The translations under genes were made by a program, and so were the position numbers. A stretch of 64,000 nucleotides of DNA from Ferriphaselus amnicola (GTDB lineage Bacteria > Pseudomonadota > Gammaproteobacteria > Burkholderiales > Gallionellaceae): contig NZ_AP018738.1 of assembly GCF_000974685.2 (NCBI RefSeq), positions 1,240,001 to 1,304,000 of the forward strand, given 5' to 3'. Shown here piece by piece: positions 1 through 9,528 of the stretch; position 1 is the first letter of the stretch; each line of letters begins with the position of its first letter. Under the pieces are notes generated by a model. The model did not search any database. It was not told the origin of the DNA and worked only from the letters and a program-made list of their open reading frames with translations.

Positions 1-291
1 ACCGGTGATGACCAACTCCTTCACGGCATTGGCATTAGCTCCGGCAGCATTGAACACCGGCACGCCGCGCGCGCTCATCTGCGCTACCGGAACGTTGTTG
101 GTTCCCGCACCGGCACGCGCAATCGCCAGCACCGAGGCTGGGATGTCCATTTCGTGCATATTCTGCGATCGAACCAATATCGCATCCGGCTCAGCGATGT
201 CATTGCCAATGCGATAGCTGGCCGTCGGCAGACGCTTCAGTCCGACCGACGAGATCTTGTTCAGCGTGAGGATGCCGTAGGTCTTAGCCAT
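1..291 (-). CDS. serA: D-3-phosphoglycerate dehydrogenase, N-terminal part
   Basis: This enzyme oxidises 3-phosphoglycerate with NAD, the first step of serine synthesis in the cytoplasm. Only the first 97 codons are present; the gene runs off the left edge. The N-terminus begins MAKTYGILTLNKIS, followed by SQNMHEM and ARAGAGTNNVP, which are typical of the substrate-binding half of the family (recognised from memory, not searched). The ATG at 291-289 overlaps the serC stop by 8 bases, so the two are probably translationally coupled. Together with serC this gives two consecutive steps of one pathway. Confidence 0.85.
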   Translation of the reverse strand, partial: MAKTYGILTLNKISSVGLKRLPTASYRIGNDIAEPDAILVRSQNMHEMDIPASVLAIARAGAGTNNVPVAQMSARGVPVFNAAGANANAVKELVITG

Positions 292-1366
292 GGCTCTTGG
301 CGAACTCGCCCATGAATTCGACCAAAGCTTGTACTCCTTCGACCGTCATAGCGTTGTAAATCGAGGCGCGCATACCGCCTACCGAGCGGTGGCCCTTCAG
401 TTGCAACAAGCCACGCGCATCGGCTTGCTTCAGAAAATCGCTATCTAGGGCAGCATCCTTGAGCGTGAACGGCACATTCATGCGCGAACGGTCGGCATGG
501 TTTACTGGGCAGTTGTAGAAGCCGTTGCTGGAATCAATGGCGGCATACAGCAAATTCGCCTTGAGGATATTGGTCTGCTCCATCGCGGCGATACCACCGC
601 TCTTCTTCAGCCACTGGAACACCAGCCCAGCCATGTAGATAGCGAAGGTGGGCGGCGTGTTGTACATGGAGTCGTTATCGGCGTGGGTCTTGTAATCCAG
701 CATCGTCGGCGTGCCAGCGGGCACTTGGCCGATCAGGTCGTCGCGAACAATGACCAATGTCAGGCCAGCCGGGCCGATGTTCTTTTGCGCACCGGCGTAG
801 ATCAGGCCGAATTTGCTCACATCAATGACGCGCGACAGAATGTTGGAGGACATGTCCGCCACCAGTGGCACGTCGCCAGTCTCAGGAACCCAGTTGAACT
901 CGACACCGCCGATGGTCTCGTTCGGCGTGTAATGCAGAAAAGCCGCGTTCGGGTCGCATTTCCAAGTATCGAAAGCTGGGACGTAAGAGCAGTTTTTGTC
1001 CTTGTTGTCAGCCACCACGTTCACGCCGCCAAACTTCTTCGCCTCACCGATGGCCTTCTTCGACCACTCACCAGTGTTGAGGTAATCGGCGGAAGCCTTA
1101 CCCCGCAACAAGTTCAATGGGATCATCGAGAATTGCAGATGCGCACCACCTTGCAGGAACAGCACCTTGTAGTTCGCTGGGATGCCCATCAATTCGCGCA
1201 GATCGGCTTCGGCTTGAGCATGGATGCCCATGTATTCCTTGCCGCGATGCGACATTTCCATCACCGACATGCCGCTGCCCTGCCAATCGGCCAGTTCGGC
1301 TTGTGCCTGTTGCAATACAGCCTTAGGTAATACGGCTGGGCCTGCGCTGAAATTGTAGATGGTCAT
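284..1366 (-). CDS. serC: phosphoserine aminotransferase
   Basis: SerC transfers an amino group from glutamate to 3-phosphohydroxypyruvate; it also serves pyridoxal phosphate synthesis. The 360-residue product is the usual full length. It opens with TIYNFSAGPAVLP, the classic SerC start, and carries the pyridoxal phosphate lysine in GLIYAGAQKNIGPAG near residue 195. The C-terminal GHRSVGGMRASIYNA is also typical. It lies 21 bases behind gyrA and overlaps serA by 8 bases, so gyrA-serC-serA is probably one transcript, an arrangement common in betaproteobacteria. Confidence 0.97.
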   Translation of the reverse strand: MTIYNFSAGPAVLPKAVLQQAQAELADWQGSGMSVMEMSHRGKEYMGIHAQAEADLRELMGIPANYKVLFLQGGAHLQFSMIPLNLLRGKASADYLNTGEWSKKAIGEAKKFGGVNVVADNKDKNCSYVPAFDTWKCDPNAAFLHYTPNETIGGVEFNWVPETGDVPLVADMSSNILSRVIDVSKFGLIYAGAQKNIGPAGLTLVIVRDDLIGQVPAGTPTMLDYKTHADNDSMYNTPPTFAIYMAGLVFQWLKKSGGIAAMEQTNILKANLLYAAIDSSNGFYNCPVNHADRSRMNVPFTLKDAALDSDFLKQADARGLLQLKGHRSVGGMRASIYNAMTVEGVQALVEFMGEFAKSHG

Positions 1367-1387
1367 CTTGCTCGTGCTCCGTTCAGA

Positions 1388-3973
1388 TTATTCGGATACT
1401 TCTTCAGATACTTCGGTGTCATCAGGCTCTTCCGTCTCGGCGATCCGGCTCAACCCCGCCAGTTTGTCGCCCGCTTCCAAATTGATGAGTGTCACGCCCT
1501 GAGTCGCGCGGCTCATTTCCCGGATCTCCCTGACGCGAGTGCGGATCAGTACGCCATTGGTTCCGATCAGCATGATCTCGTCTTCGGTATTTACCAGTGC
1601 TGCCGCGACAACCTTGCCATTACGTTCCGAGGTCTGGATAGCGATCATGCCTTGCGTACCACGACCATGACGGGTGTATTCGGCGATCGGAGTGCGTTTG
1701 CCATAGCCGTTCTCGGTGGCCGTCAACACGCCCTGCTGCTCATCTTCTGCCACCAGCAAGGCGATTACCTTACCGCCTTTAGCCAGATTCATGCCGCGTA
1801 CGCCGCGCGTGTCACGCCCCATCGGACGGACATCATCTTCATCGAAGCGCACGGCTTTACCTTCATCCGAGAACAGCATCACGTCATGCTTGCCATCTGT
1901 GACCGCCACGCCAATGAGGAAATCCCCCTCATCCAGCGCAATGGCAATGATACCTGCCTTGCGGGGATTACCGAACTGGGACAGCGCCGTTTTCTTGACC
2001 GTACCGCCTGCCGTAGCAAAGAAGATGAACTTGTCTTCGACGAACTCGCGTACCGGCAAGATAGCATTGATCTTTTCGCCCGGCTCCAATGCCAACATAT
2101 TGACGATAGGCTTGCCGCGCGATGTTCGGCTACCCAGCGGAACTTCATACACCTTGAGCCAATAAGCGCGGCCACGGTTAGTGAAGCACAGGATGTAGTC
2201 GTGGGTATTGGCGATGAACAGATTATCAACAAAGTCATCTTCTTTGGTCGATGCCGCCTGCTTGCCGCGTCCACCGCGCTTTTGCGCACGGTACTCATCC
2301 AGCGACTGCGCCTTCATATAGCCCGCATGAGACAAGGTCACCACCACATCTTCCGAGGCGATCATGTCTTCCATGGTCATGTCTTGCACGTAGGTAATGA
2401 TCTCGCTGCGACGCTTGTCGCCGAACTGGTTCTTGATGAGATTGAGCTCTTCACCGATGATGAACGAGACACGCTCGGGCTTGGCTAGGATATCGAGCAG
2501 GTCAGCGATCTTGTCCATCACTTCGCGGTATTCACCGACGATCTTGTCTTGCTCCAGCCCTGTCAGTCGTTGCAAACGCAACTCCAAAATGGCTTGCGCC
2601 TGAACTTCGGATAGGCGATAGCCTCGTTCTGCGCCCTCACCAACCAGTCCGAACTCTAGAGACAGATTATCAGGGCGCGAGGCGTTGCTAACGCGACTCA
2701 ACATATCTTCAACCAAAGACGAGCGCCAAGTACGCGACATCAGCCCACGCTTGGCATCAGCAGGCGCAGCAGCCGCTTTGATAAGGGCAATGATCTCGTC
2801 CACATTAGACAACGCAACCGCTAGGCCTTCCAACACATGGCCGCGTTCACGCGCCTTGCGCAGTTCAAAGATGGTGCGACGTGTCACCACTTCGCGGCGG
2901 TGGCGCAGGAAGGCGTCGAGGAATTGCTTAAGATTGAGCAGCTTGGGCTGGCCGTCGAGCAAGGCGACCATGTTCATGCCAAAACTATCTTGCAACTGGG
3001 TTTGCTTGTACAGCTGGTTGAGGATCACTTCCGGTACTTCACCGCGCTTTAGCTCGATCACTGCGCGCATCCCGGATTTATCTGATTCATCACGAATCTC
3101 GGAAATCCCCTCAATCTTCTTTTCACGTACAAGCTCGCCAATCTTGATCAGCAAGTTGGCCTTATTCACTTGGTAAGGCAACTCATCGATAATGATGGCC
3201 TGACGATCATTGCTCTTACTAATCGGCTCGAAATGGCAGCGACCACGCATGATGACGCGACCACGACCAGTGCGATAGCCCTCCTTGATGCCGGCTGTGC
3301 CATAGATCAGGGCAGCGGTCGGAAAGTCTGGCGCAGGAATCAATTCGATCAGCTCTTCGATATCCATATCTGGGTTGGCCAGCAACGCCAGACAGCCATC
3401 GATCACCTCATTCATATTGTGCGGCGGAATGTTGGTCGCCATGCCGACAGCAATACCCGAGGAACCATTCACCAGCAAATTGGGGAAGCGCGCGGGAAAT
3501 ACCAGCGGTTCATGCTCCGAACCATCGTAGTTCGGTCCGAAATCCACCGTTTCTTTGTCTAGATCTTCCAGCAACTGATGGGCGATCTTCGACATACGGA
3601 TCTCGGTGTAACGCATCGCGGCGGCATTGTCGCCATCGACCGAACCGAAGTTACCCTGACCGTCCACCAACATGTAGCGCAGAGAAAAGCTCTGCGCCAT
3701 ACGCACGATGGTGTCGTACACCGCAGTATCTCCGTGCGGGTGATACTTACCGATCACATCACCGACGATACGCGCCGACTTCTTATAAGCGCGATTCCAG
3801 TCGTTAGATAATTCGTGCATCGCAAACAGGACACGGCGATGGACCGGCTTCAGCCCATCGCGCGCATCTGGCAAGGCACGACCTACGATTACGCTCATGG
3901 CGTAATCCAAGTAGGACTTGCGCATTTCCTCTTCAAGACTGACCGACAGGGTTTCCTTAGCGAATTGTTCCAT
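1388..3973 (-). CDS. gyrA: DNA gyrase subunit A
   Basis: GyrA is the breakage-reunion subunit of DNA gyrase, which introduces negative supercoils. The protein has 861 residues. The N-terminal winged-helix and tower region holds the catalytic tyrosine in [11 protein letters not shown] (residue 122 by ungapped comparison with E. coli), and the C-terminal beta-pinwheel carries the GyrA-box in AQKRGGRGK near residue 560. In the quinolone-resistance region the sequence is [12 protein letters not shown]: threonine stands where E. coli has Ser83, and Asp87 is kept. The acidic tail ([14 protein letters not shown]) is normal. Its promoter must lie in the 200-base divergent gap shared with the OmpA-like gene. 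Confidence 0.98.
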   Translation of the reverse strand: MEQFAKETLSVSLEEEMRKSYLDYAMSVIVGRALPDARDGLKPVHRRVLFAMHELSNDWNRAYKKSARIVGDVIGKYHPHGDTAVYDTIVRMAQSFSLRYMLVDGQGNFGSVDGDNAAAMRYTEIRMSKIAHQLLEDLDKETVDFGPNYDGSEHEPLVFPARFPNLLVNGSSGIAVGMATNIPPHNMNEVIDGCLALLANPDMDIEELIELIPAPDFPTAALIYGTAGIKEGYRTGRGRVIMRGRCHFEPISKSNDRQAIIIDELPYQVNKANLLIKIGELVREKKIEGISEIRDESDKSGMRAVIELKRGEVPEVILNQLYKQTQLQDSFGMNMVALLDGQPKLLNLKQFLDAFLRHRREVVTRRTIFELRKARERGHVLEGLAVALSNVDEIIALIKAAAAPADAKRGLMSRTWRSSLVEDMLSRVSNASRPDNLSLEFGLVGEGAERGYRLSEVQAQAILELRLQRLTGLEQDKIVGEYREVMDKIADLLDILAKPERVSFIIGEELNLIKNQFGDKRRSEIITYVQDMTMEDMIASEDVVVTLSHAGYMKAQSLDEYRAQKRGGRGKQAASTKEDDFVDNLFIANTHDYILCFTNRGRAYWLKVYEVPLGSRTSRGKPIVNMLALEPGEKINAILPVREFVEDKFIFFATAGGTVKKTALSQFGNPRKAGIIAIALDEGDFLIGVAVTDGKHDVMLFSDEGKAVRFDEDDVRPMGRDTRGVRGMNLAKGGKVIALLVAEDEQQGVLTATENGYGKRTPIAEYTRHGRGTQGMIAIQTSERNGKVVAAALVNTEDEIMLIGTNGVLIRTRVREIREMSRATQGVTLINLEAGDKLAGLSRIAETEEPDDTEVSEEVSE

Positions 3974-4173
3974 AGTGGCAGCGATACCTGATTTATTGAC
4001 TGGTAAAAACAGCCCGCGAGTTTATCACGCCAGACCAAGGCAAAACAAAGCAAAAATGCCACAGTTTTGTTGCAATAGCGCATCACTATTTACAAGCCGC
4101 CGCGCTACGCTTACTATCCCGCCCAGTGTGCAGTGAGCACCGAAAGAACATCAACTAATATAAGGATTCCACC

Positions 4174-4821
4174 ATGAAACTGAGCCTCGGACAAACTCTG
4201 CTGTTGGCAGCCCTTTCTTCCTCCAGCTTGACCGCATTAGCCCACCCAAACAGCATTGGATACGCATACGACGAGCGCGGAGTTATTGCTCGTGATGGCT
4301 ACGGAAATTGCGTTCGCACCGCTGAGTGGGCAAAGGAAAATGCAGTTAAAGAGTGTGATCCCGCACTGTTCCCAGCTCCCGTTGCTGTTAAGCCAGCACC
4401 TGTAGTCGTTGCACCCGCTCCAGCACCGGCACCTATGCCAGTTAAGATTGAACTGAGCGCCGATAACTCCTTCGACACCGGCAAATCGACACTGAAGCCT
4501 GAAGGTCAAGCCGTACTTGACAAGCTGGCAGCCGATTTGAATGGCGTAACTTTCGACAAGCTCACCATCGTTGGTCATGCTGACCGTCGCGGCTCCAAAG
4601 CTAGCAACCAGAAGCTGTCTGAAGATCGCGCTAACTCGGTCAAGGCTTATCTGGCAAGCAAGGGTGTTGATGGCGGAAAGATGAGTGCTTCCGGCATGGG
4701 TAGCAGCGAGCCTGTAACTGCAGCTGGCGATTGCAAGAAGCTGAAGGGTGCCAAGCTGGCAACATGCCTGTCTCCTGATCGTCGCGTATCTATCCGCGTA
4801 TCTGGCACAAAACTGAAGTAA
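4174..4821 (+). CDS. OmpA-family outer-membrane/peptidoglycan-binding protein
   Basis: The protein has 215 residues and an apparent Sec signal peptide (MKLSLGQTLLLAALSSSSLTALA, cleaved before HPNS). A proline- and alanine-rich linker occupies residues 65-90. A C-terminal OmpA domain follows from about residue 93 (LSADNSFDTGKSTLKPEG, then VGHADRRGSKASNQKLSEDRANSV), the part that binds diaminopimelate in peptidoglycan. There is no N-terminal beta-barrel, so it is not a classical porin-type OmpA. Cysteines in GDCKKLKGAKLATCLS are probably disulfide-bonded. The start is supported by AAGGA nine bases upstream. A strong terminator follows directly, so the gene is probably monocistronic. Confidence 0.9.
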   Translation: MKLSLGQTLLLAALSSSSLTALAHPNSIGYAYDERGVIARDGYGNCVRTAEWAKENAVKECDPALFPAPVAVKPAPVVVAPAPAPAPMPVKIELSADNSFDTGKSTLKPEGQAVLDKLAADLNGVTFDKLTIVGHADRRGSKASNQKLSEDRANSVKAYLASKGVDGGKMSASGMGSSEPVTAAGDCKKLKGAKLATCLSPDRRVSIRVSGTKLK

Positions 4822-4840
4822 TTCAGTTAAGCAGTTTTAA

Positions 4841-4866
4841 AAGCCCCGCAATGCGGGGCTTTTTTA
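4841..4866 (+). terminator. rho-independent terminator of the OmpA-family gene
   Basis: AGCCCCGCA and TGCGGGGCT form a 9-bp stem with almost no loop beyond the central bases, followed by a T6 tract. It begins 20 bases after the stop codon of the OmpA-family gene. Confidence 0.93.
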
Positions 4867-4916
4867 TTGCCTGCCAATTTGTTACATTTCACTGACACCC
4901 AAACTGGAAATATGTG

Positions 4917-5612
4917 ATGAGCAACGCCGACCCCATAGAACTTGAGAAATTCAGCCAACTCGCCCATCGCTGGTGGGATCAAAACAGTGAGTTCAAGCCG
5001 CTACACGAGATCAACCCCTTACGCTTAGACTACATCAACCGCCTCGCCCAATTGCCCGGAAAATCCGTATTGGATGTCGGCTGCGGCGGCGGGATATTGT
5101 CTGAGAGCATGGCCGGTATCGGCGCGCATGTCACCGGTATCGACCTAGGTGACAAAGCGCTGCAAGTGGCCAAATTGCACCTACTCGAAAGTGGCAAGCA
5201 AGTCACTTACCGCAAGATTGCGGTCGAGGAGCTCGCCGCAGAACAGCCTGCTAGCTTTGATGTCGTCACCTGCATGGAGATGCTGGAGCATGTTCCCGAC
5301 CCACAAAGTGTCATCCGTGCCTGTTCGCAACTGGTCAAACCCGGCGGTCATGTCTTCTTTTCCACGCTAAATCGTAATCCAAAATCCTACTTATTTGCGG
5401 TCATCGGAGCAGAGTACTTGCTTAACCTACTGCCGCGAGGCACGCACGATTACGCTAAGTTCATCAAACCCTCGGAGCTGGCCCAGTTCAGCCGCAACGC
5501 TGGACTCAATACGCTCGATCTGACCGGCATGAGTTACAACCCAATCAGCAAAGTCTATTTGCTAGGCAAAGATACCGACGTCAACTACATAGTGGCTTGT
5601 CAGCGTGATTAA
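4917..5612 (+). CDS. ubiG: ubiquinone biosynthesis O-methyltransferase
   Basis: UbiG carries out both SAM-dependent O-methylations of ubiquinone synthesis at the inner membrane. Seen here: the start region [21 protein letters not shown], motif [17 protein letters not shown] at residues 48-63, and the family's C-terminal signature [14 protein letters not shown]. The length of 231 residues is normal. The ATG at 4917 is chosen; an in-frame GTG at 4914 is an alternative, and GGAAA lies just upstream. The stop overlaps the gph GTG start by 8 bases, the usual ubiG-gph pairing in this group. Confidence 0.96.
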   Translation: MSNADPIELEKFSQLAHRWWDQNSEFKPLHEINPLRLDYINRLAQLPGKSVLDVGCGGGILSESMAGIGAHVTGIDLGDKALQVAKLHLLESGKQVTYRKIAVEELAAEQPASFDVVTCMEMLEHVPDPQSVIRACSQLVKPGGHVFFSTLNRNPKSYLFAVIGAEYLLNLLPRGTHDYAKFIKPSELAQFSRNAGLNTLDLTGMSYNPISKVYLLGKDTDVNYIVACQRD

Positions 5613-6252
5613 AGCCGTCCTGTTTGACCTTGATGGCACCTTTGCTGACACTGCACCCGATCTAGCCGCAGCTACTAATCATGTGCGCGCTCAGCATGGT
5701 CTTGCCCCTCTGCCCCTAGACGTACTGCGTCCACAAGCCTCCCACGGCTCTGCAGGTCTGCTCAGCGTCGGCATGAACATCTCACCGGAACACCCTGACT
5801 TTCCAGCACTTCGTGAACAGTTCTTAGCACATTACACCGCTCATATCTGCGACCATACCTGCCTATTCACTGGCATGGCCGAATTGATTGATGAGCTAGA
5901 ACAGCGCAATTTGCCGTGGGGAATCGTCACCAACAAGCCCCACCGATTCACTCTTCCGCTCATGCACGCACTTAGCTACTCAGACCGCACCCACTGCCTA
6001 GTTAGCGGAGATAGCTGTGACCACGCAAAACCACATCCCGAACCAATGCTATATGCGGCCAAACTACTTAGCGTCGATCCGCAACACTGCCTCTATCTGG
6101 GCGATGACCGACGCGACATGGAAGCCGCACAAGCTGCCAATATGCATGGCGTCGTCGCTACTTATGGCTATGTCAATGCCGACTGGCCAAGCTGGCCAGC
6201 CACCGCCTCCATACAAACCCCGCAGGAACTAATCCTCCATCTCAACAAGTGA
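5605..6252 (+). CDS. gph: phosphoglycolate phosphatase (HAD family)
   Basis: This is a HAD-superfamily phosphatase of 215 residues. Motif I is [19 protein letters not shown], with the nucleophile Asp8 and acid/base Asp10. Motif III lies at KPHPEPML and motif IV at [14 protein letters not shown]. Known members remove phosphoglycolate formed during repair of oxidised DNA ends and by Rubisco. It starts with GTG inside the ubiG stop region, indicating translational coupling. The substrate is inferred from family and context; related HAD enzymes such as MupP are alternatives. It ends 32 bases before the mature end of ssrA. Confidence 0.88.
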   Translation: MIKAVLFDLDGTFADTAPDLAAATNHVRAQHGLAPLPLDVLRPQASHGSAGLLSVGMNISPEHPDFPALREQFLAHYTAHICDHTCLFTGMAELIDELEQRNLPWGIVTNKPHRFTLPLMHALSYSDRTHCLVSGDSCDHAKPHPEPMLYAAKLLSVDPQHCLYLGDDRRDMEAAQAANMHGVVATYGYVNADWPSWPATASIQTPQELILHLNK

Positions 6253-6284
6253 AGCTGCTACAATCGCCCTGCTAGTAACAAAAC

Positions 6285-6651
6285 GGGGGCGACTTGGCTT
6301 CGACGTGGGTTGCAAAGCAGCGTAGGGCATACCGAGGACCCGCAACCTCGTAAATCAGCTGGAAAACAAATAGTCGCAAACGACGAAACTTACGCACTGG
6401 CCGCTTAAGGCCTGCCCTCACACCCCGTTGTCCATGGAGGGGCTCGATACCGCAAGGTTGAGATGAGTGAGGTCATTACATGGAATCGTGCGGCGTAGGG
6501 TTACTTTACGCAGCACTAAACGCAAGGTAACTCGTCCCGTACCAGCCTGCCGATTGGCGTGTCCGGGCCTAAAACAAATAATCAGGCTAAGTATGTAGAA
6601 CTATCTGTAGAGGACTCGCGGACGGGGGTTCAATTCCCCCCGCCTCCACCA
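6285..6651 (+). ncRNA. ssrA: transfer-messenger RNA (tmRNA)
   Basis: tmRNA rescues stalled ribosomes and tags the unfinished peptide for proteolysis with SmpB. The 5' end GGGGGCGACTTGGCTTCGAC pairs with the 3' acceptor CGCCTCC followed by ACCA. The tag frame at 6376-6408 reads ANDETYALAA and ends in TAA. The T-arm GGACGGGGGTTCAATTCC is at 6621 and following. The length of 367 bases is normal. A TACAAT -10 box lies at 6259-6264. The gene is intact even though a prophage abuts its 3' end, so the element must restore the 3' sequence on insertion. Confidence 0.97.
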
Positions 6652-6660
6652 ATATATAAA

Positions 6661-6688
6661 GGTCAACGGTTATCCGTTGGCCTTTTTT
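6661..6688 (+). terminator. terminator behind ssrA
   Basis: GGTCAACGG and CCGTTGGCC form a 9-bp stem with one G-T pair and a TTAT loop, followed by T6. It begins 10 bases after the CCA end of ssrA. A terminator of different sequence but the same position follows the ssrA-like relic at 60151. Confidence 0.9.
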
Positions 6689-6919
6689 ATTACGTATTGC
6701 CGCGTATCCGTGGGGTTTCCTGCTAACTCTTGCGGACTTCCTGTCCCGCCATTCGGTCACGGTTTGGTCAAAAATTTCTCTCTCTGCGCCGTTATTCTCT
6801 CCTGCCCCACCTAACCACCAAGCTGCGAAGTCCGCGAGATGAAAATTTTATATCGCATGATTTCAATAAATTACGCGCGGACTCGTCAACACGGTTTGAT
6901 TGGAAAATTGGCAAGGAGA
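6689..6919. other. left end of the prophage with repeated GCGGACT sites
   Basis: This stretch has no convincing gene. It contains TTGCGGACTTC at 6730-6740, its inverse GCGAAGTCCGC at 6825-6835 and ATTACGCGCGGACTCG at 6870-6885. The same three motifs recur in the same order and nearly the same spacing at 60222-60377. GCGGAC also occurs in ssrA itself at 6618-6623. They are plausible recombinase or accessory-protein binding sites (inference). An open frame at 6730-6966 is not supported by codon character or a ribosome site. Confidence 0.6.
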
Positions 6920-7318
6920 TTACTCCCAAACCAGCGGTGGATCAGCTGCCAACTCCAGTAGCGTGATATTGTCCGGCAGTGTGTCGTTCAGGATTGCAGC
7001 AACAACGTATGGCGACAGCATGGTCAGATTGATCATCCGGCTGACGTAGCTATTGTCCACGCCTTCGCGGGTGGCTAGTTCGCGTATGGTCGTTACCTCG
7101 CCCGATTCCAGCATGGCGAGCCACCGATGGCCTCGTGCCAGTGCCAATTGAATGGACGTGGGATTCTGCGGTTTGTGCGGCGTCCCCGTTTCACCGTTCG
7201 GCAGCGTGATCCGCTTACACCCACCACGCCGACGAATCTGGATCGGGATGTTCAGCGTCAGCTTGCCGTCGCTGGACGGGATGACGTCGGCAGCGCCGTT
7301 GACGTTGATCGCGGTCAT
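6920..7318 (-). CDS. HTH protein partner of the serine recombinase
   Basis: The 132-residue product has a helix-turn-helix-like segment, TIRELATREGVDNSYVSRMINLTMLSP, at about residues 78-104. Its C-terminus, TLPDNITLLELAADPPLVWE, matches a type often encoded directly behind, or fused to, large serine recombinases in proteobacterial prophages (recalled from such genomes, not searched). It overlaps the recombinase by 4 bases. It may direct the recombinase to the attachment site or control direction; that is inference. A decayed second copy of its C-terminus lies at 60444-60539. Confidence 0.75.
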   Translation of the reverse strand: MTAINVNGAADVIPSSDGKLTLNIPIQIRRRGGCKRITLPNGETGTPHKPQNPTSIQLALARGHRWLAMLESGEVTTIRELATREGVDNSYVSRMINLTMLSPYVVAAILNDTLPDNITLLELAADPPLVWE

Positions 7319-8670
7319 GCCATCACCTTTTCATCCACATCCACCTTGGCAGGTTGCAACTCCATCACCATCTGCTCGATGCCGTTGGCTCGCAGCCGCA
7401 GCTCGATATTGGTCGGAGACACGATGACCTTTTCTACCAGCAATTTGACGATGCGCGTCTGCTCTGCCGGAAACAGTTGCTCCCAGATGATGTCCAGCCG
7501 TGTCATCGCTACCGTAATCTGCGCCTCGTCGAGTTTGTCGTTGAGTGCGATGGCCTGCGGCACGATCTCACCGATCATCGTGGGCTGGCGCATGATGGCG
7601 CGCAACTGGTCGAGTACCGCTGTTTCCAGTTGATCGGCAGGCAAACGCGGCAGACCCGATGCACCGGCGAACTCCTTGGCATCACGTTGCGGTATGTAAT
7701 ATCGGTAGCGCCGCCCATTTTTCTTGGTGGTGTGCCATGGCGACAGCGCGCGTCCGTCATTGCCGAACACAATGCCTTTGAGCAAATACGGAACCTTGGC
7801 TCGGGTGGCATTGCCGCGCACGCGGCCATTGCTGGCCAGTATTGCCTGTACGTCGCCCCACAGTTTTTCGTCGATGATGGCAATGTGCTCCGCCTGATAC
7901 CACTGCTCTTTGTGGCGCAGCTCGCCAAGGTATGTCCTATTATTGAGTAGCTTGTAAATCAGGCTTTTGTCGATCGGTTTGCCCTCGCGCACCTTGCCGT
8001 CCTGTGTCACCCACGCCTTGGAGGTCACGCCATCCAGTCGCAGCTCTTTGACCAGCAGCGTGGTCGAACCGATTTCCACGAAGCGCTGGAAGATATGCCG
8101 GATCAACTTCGCTTCCTTGGCATTTTGGACAAGGCGACGGTTTTCGACATCGTAGCCCAGCGGCGGGATGCCGCCCATCCACATCCCCTTCTTCTTGCTG
8201 GCGGTGATCTTGTCGCGGATGCGCTCGCCGGTGACCTCACGCTCGAACTGGGCGAAGGACAGCAGCACATTGAGCATCAGCCGTCCCATGCTGGTCGTGG
8301 TGTTGAACTGCTGGGTGACGGAAACAAATGACACACCTTGGCGCTCGAACACCTCGACCATTCTGGAGAAATCGGAAAGGCTGCGAGTCAGGCGGTCAAT
8401 TTTGTAGATCACGACCACATCGATCTTGCCCGCCTCGATGTCGGCGATCAGACGTTTCAGTCCCGGACGCTCCATATTGCCGCCGGAGAATGCCGGATCG
8501 TCATAATCGTCAGCGACCGCAATCCACCCCTCGGCGCGCTGACTGGCGATATAGGCATGACCGGCATCACGTTGTGCATCGATGGAGTTGTATTCCTGAT
8601 CCAGTCCTTCCTCGCTGGACTTGCGGGTGTAGACCGCGCAGCGCAGGCGACGTTTGATTGTCTCGCTCAT
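7315..8670 (-). CDS. large serine recombinase (phage integrase)
   Basis: The protein has 451 residues. The resolvase domain, about residues 8-160, has catalytic Ser18 in AVYTRKSS, then DDYDDPAFSGGNMERPGL and VVVIYKIDRLTRSLSDF with its conserved arginines. A recombinase domain follows (KKKGMWMGGIPPLGYD, residues 165-270), then a region in the zinc-ribbon position (GIVFGNDGRALSPWHTTKKNG) that lacks the usual cysteines, then a C-terminal helical part. It should catalyse integration at ssrA through a Ser-DNA intermediate. It is part of a four-gene minus operon with 4-base overlaps on both sides. Confidence 0.95.
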   Translation of the reverse strand: MSETIKRRLRCAVYTRKSSEEGLDQEYNSIDAQRDAGHAYIASQRAEGWIAVADDYDDPAFSGGNMERPGLKRLIADIEAGKIDVVVIYKIDRLTRSLSDFSRMVEVFERQGVSFVSVTQQFNTTTSMGRLMLNVLLSFAQFEREVTGERIRDKITASKKKGMWMGGIPPLGYDVENRRLVQNAKEAKLIRHIFQRFVEIGSTTLLVKELRLDGVTSKAWVTQDGKVREGKPIDKSLIYKLLNNRTYLGELRHKEQWYQAEHIAIIDEKLWGDVQAILASNGRVRGNATRAKVPYLLKGIVFGNDGRALSPWHTTKKNGRRYRYYIPQRDAKEFAGASGLPRLPADQLETAVLDQLRAIMRQPTMIGEIVPQAIALNDKLDEAQITVAMTRLDIIWEQLFPAEQTRIVKLLVEKVIVSPTNIELRLRANGIEQMVMELQPAKVDVDEKVMA

Positions 8671-9170
8671 TTACGCGCTCCCCTCTTCGACTTCTTCGCG
8701 GGTTGATTTTGACGGAGACCGAAAAACAACGGCCCAGACCAACGCGTTCCGGTGATCTCGCGGGCGATGATGGACAGGCTGCCGTAGCGCCTGCCCTCGT
8801 ACTCATACTGACCATCGGCTTCGACGACCACGCGATGTTCGACATCCTGATATAGCCGGGTCAGCACGGTTCCGACCGACGGCAGATAATCCTTGCTGCG
8901 CGCAGTCACCTTGCCCCGCTCCATCAGTGTTTCGATACGGCGCTTGTTACTCTCCAGCAGGTTGCGATCCACCTTGCGGAATTCGACGATCTGCAATTTG
9001 TAGGCGATGCGCCGTTCCAGAAACTGCCGGTTGTGGGTTGGCGTGTCGCCACCGAACAGGCGTTTCCACATAGCCTTGATCTCGGCCATATTCATCTGCG
9101 GCAACTGTGATATTTGCGCAACGACCGATGGCGGCGTGGTGAATTGGGTAGTTCTTGCGTTCATTTTCAT
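8667..9170 (-). CDS. DUF2924-type protein of the recombinase module
   Basis: The 167-residue product carries MNMAEIKAMWKRLFGGDTPTHNRQFLERRIAYKLQIVEFR at residues 28-67, the hallmark of DUF2924 proteins found next to large serine recombinases. A second half (VLTRLYQDVEHRVVVEADGQYEYEGRRYGSLSIIAREITGTRWSG) resembles a small DNA-binding fold used in this family. The terminus is basic (KKSKRGARK). The function is not known. It overlaps both neighbours by 4 bases, implying co-expression with the recombinase; it may be a directionality or accessory factor (inference). Confidence 0.85.
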   Translation of the reverse strand: MKMNARTTQFTTPPSVVAQISQLPQMNMAEIKAMWKRLFGGDTPTHNRQFLERRIAYKLQIVEFRKVDRNLLESNKRRIETLMERGKVTARSKDYLPSVGTVLTRLYQDVEHRVVVEADGQYEYEGRRYGSLSIIAREITGTRWSGPLFFGLRQNQPAKKSKRGARK

Positions 9171-9379
9171 TCCTTATTTCTCTGGTTGTTGGAGACCCCA
9201 TGAACGCTTCGTCCGGGCTGAATAGCAAGTTCAAACTCGCTCTCTAATTCCATGGTTTCTGGTTGACGCGATCTTGGCTCATGCATGCGTGCAATGCCGC
9301 GTGCCAGCAACGTGGCGACCTCCTGCCTGCGCTGTTCCGAGGTCATCCGGTCGGGTGGTGTTTGGTTCACATCCATCAT
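9167..9379 (-). CDS. small protein of the recombinase module
   Basis: This is a 70-residue product. The start at 9379 is chosen because AGGAG lies 8 bases upstream of the ATG pair; a longer frame to 9403 would place that ribosome site inside the gene. Residues MTSEQRRQEVATLLARGIARM form an amphipathic helix. The same kind of small protein commonly precedes DUF2924 genes. Function is unknown. It is the first gene of the recombinase operon and is divergent from the repressor. Confidence 0.7.
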   Translation of the reverse strand: MMDVNQTPPDRMTSEQRRQEVATLLARGIARMHEPRSRQPETMELESEFELAIQPGRSVHGVSNNQRNKE

Positions 9380-9528
9380 TGGTATCACTCCTGTTCTGTC
9401 CAACTGTTTCGATACAGAAATTGTGCAACGACAGGGGCTGAAATCCAGCGAGGGAGTTTCAAACAGCTACGAACGGATGCGGGCTATTGCGAAAAAGATA
9501 TGAAGATTTTTTACTGGGATGATTATTT

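Noticed and set aside
497-1330. Long open frame opposite serC
   Set aside because: It is the shadow of serC in a GC-rich gene; the serC frame has full family motifs and the opposite frame has none.
1652-2488. Long open frame opposite gyrA
   Set aside because: Antisense shadow of the gyrA C-terminal domain without recognisable protein features or ribosome site.
6730-6966. 78-codon frame between ssrA terminator and the HTH gene
   Set aside because: It covers the repeated motif region and enters the minus-strand HTH gene; the matching region at 60.2 kb does not keep the frame.
7690-7760. Zinc ribbon in the serine recombinase
   Set aside because: The expected position lacks the CxxC pairs, so no zinc site is claimed.
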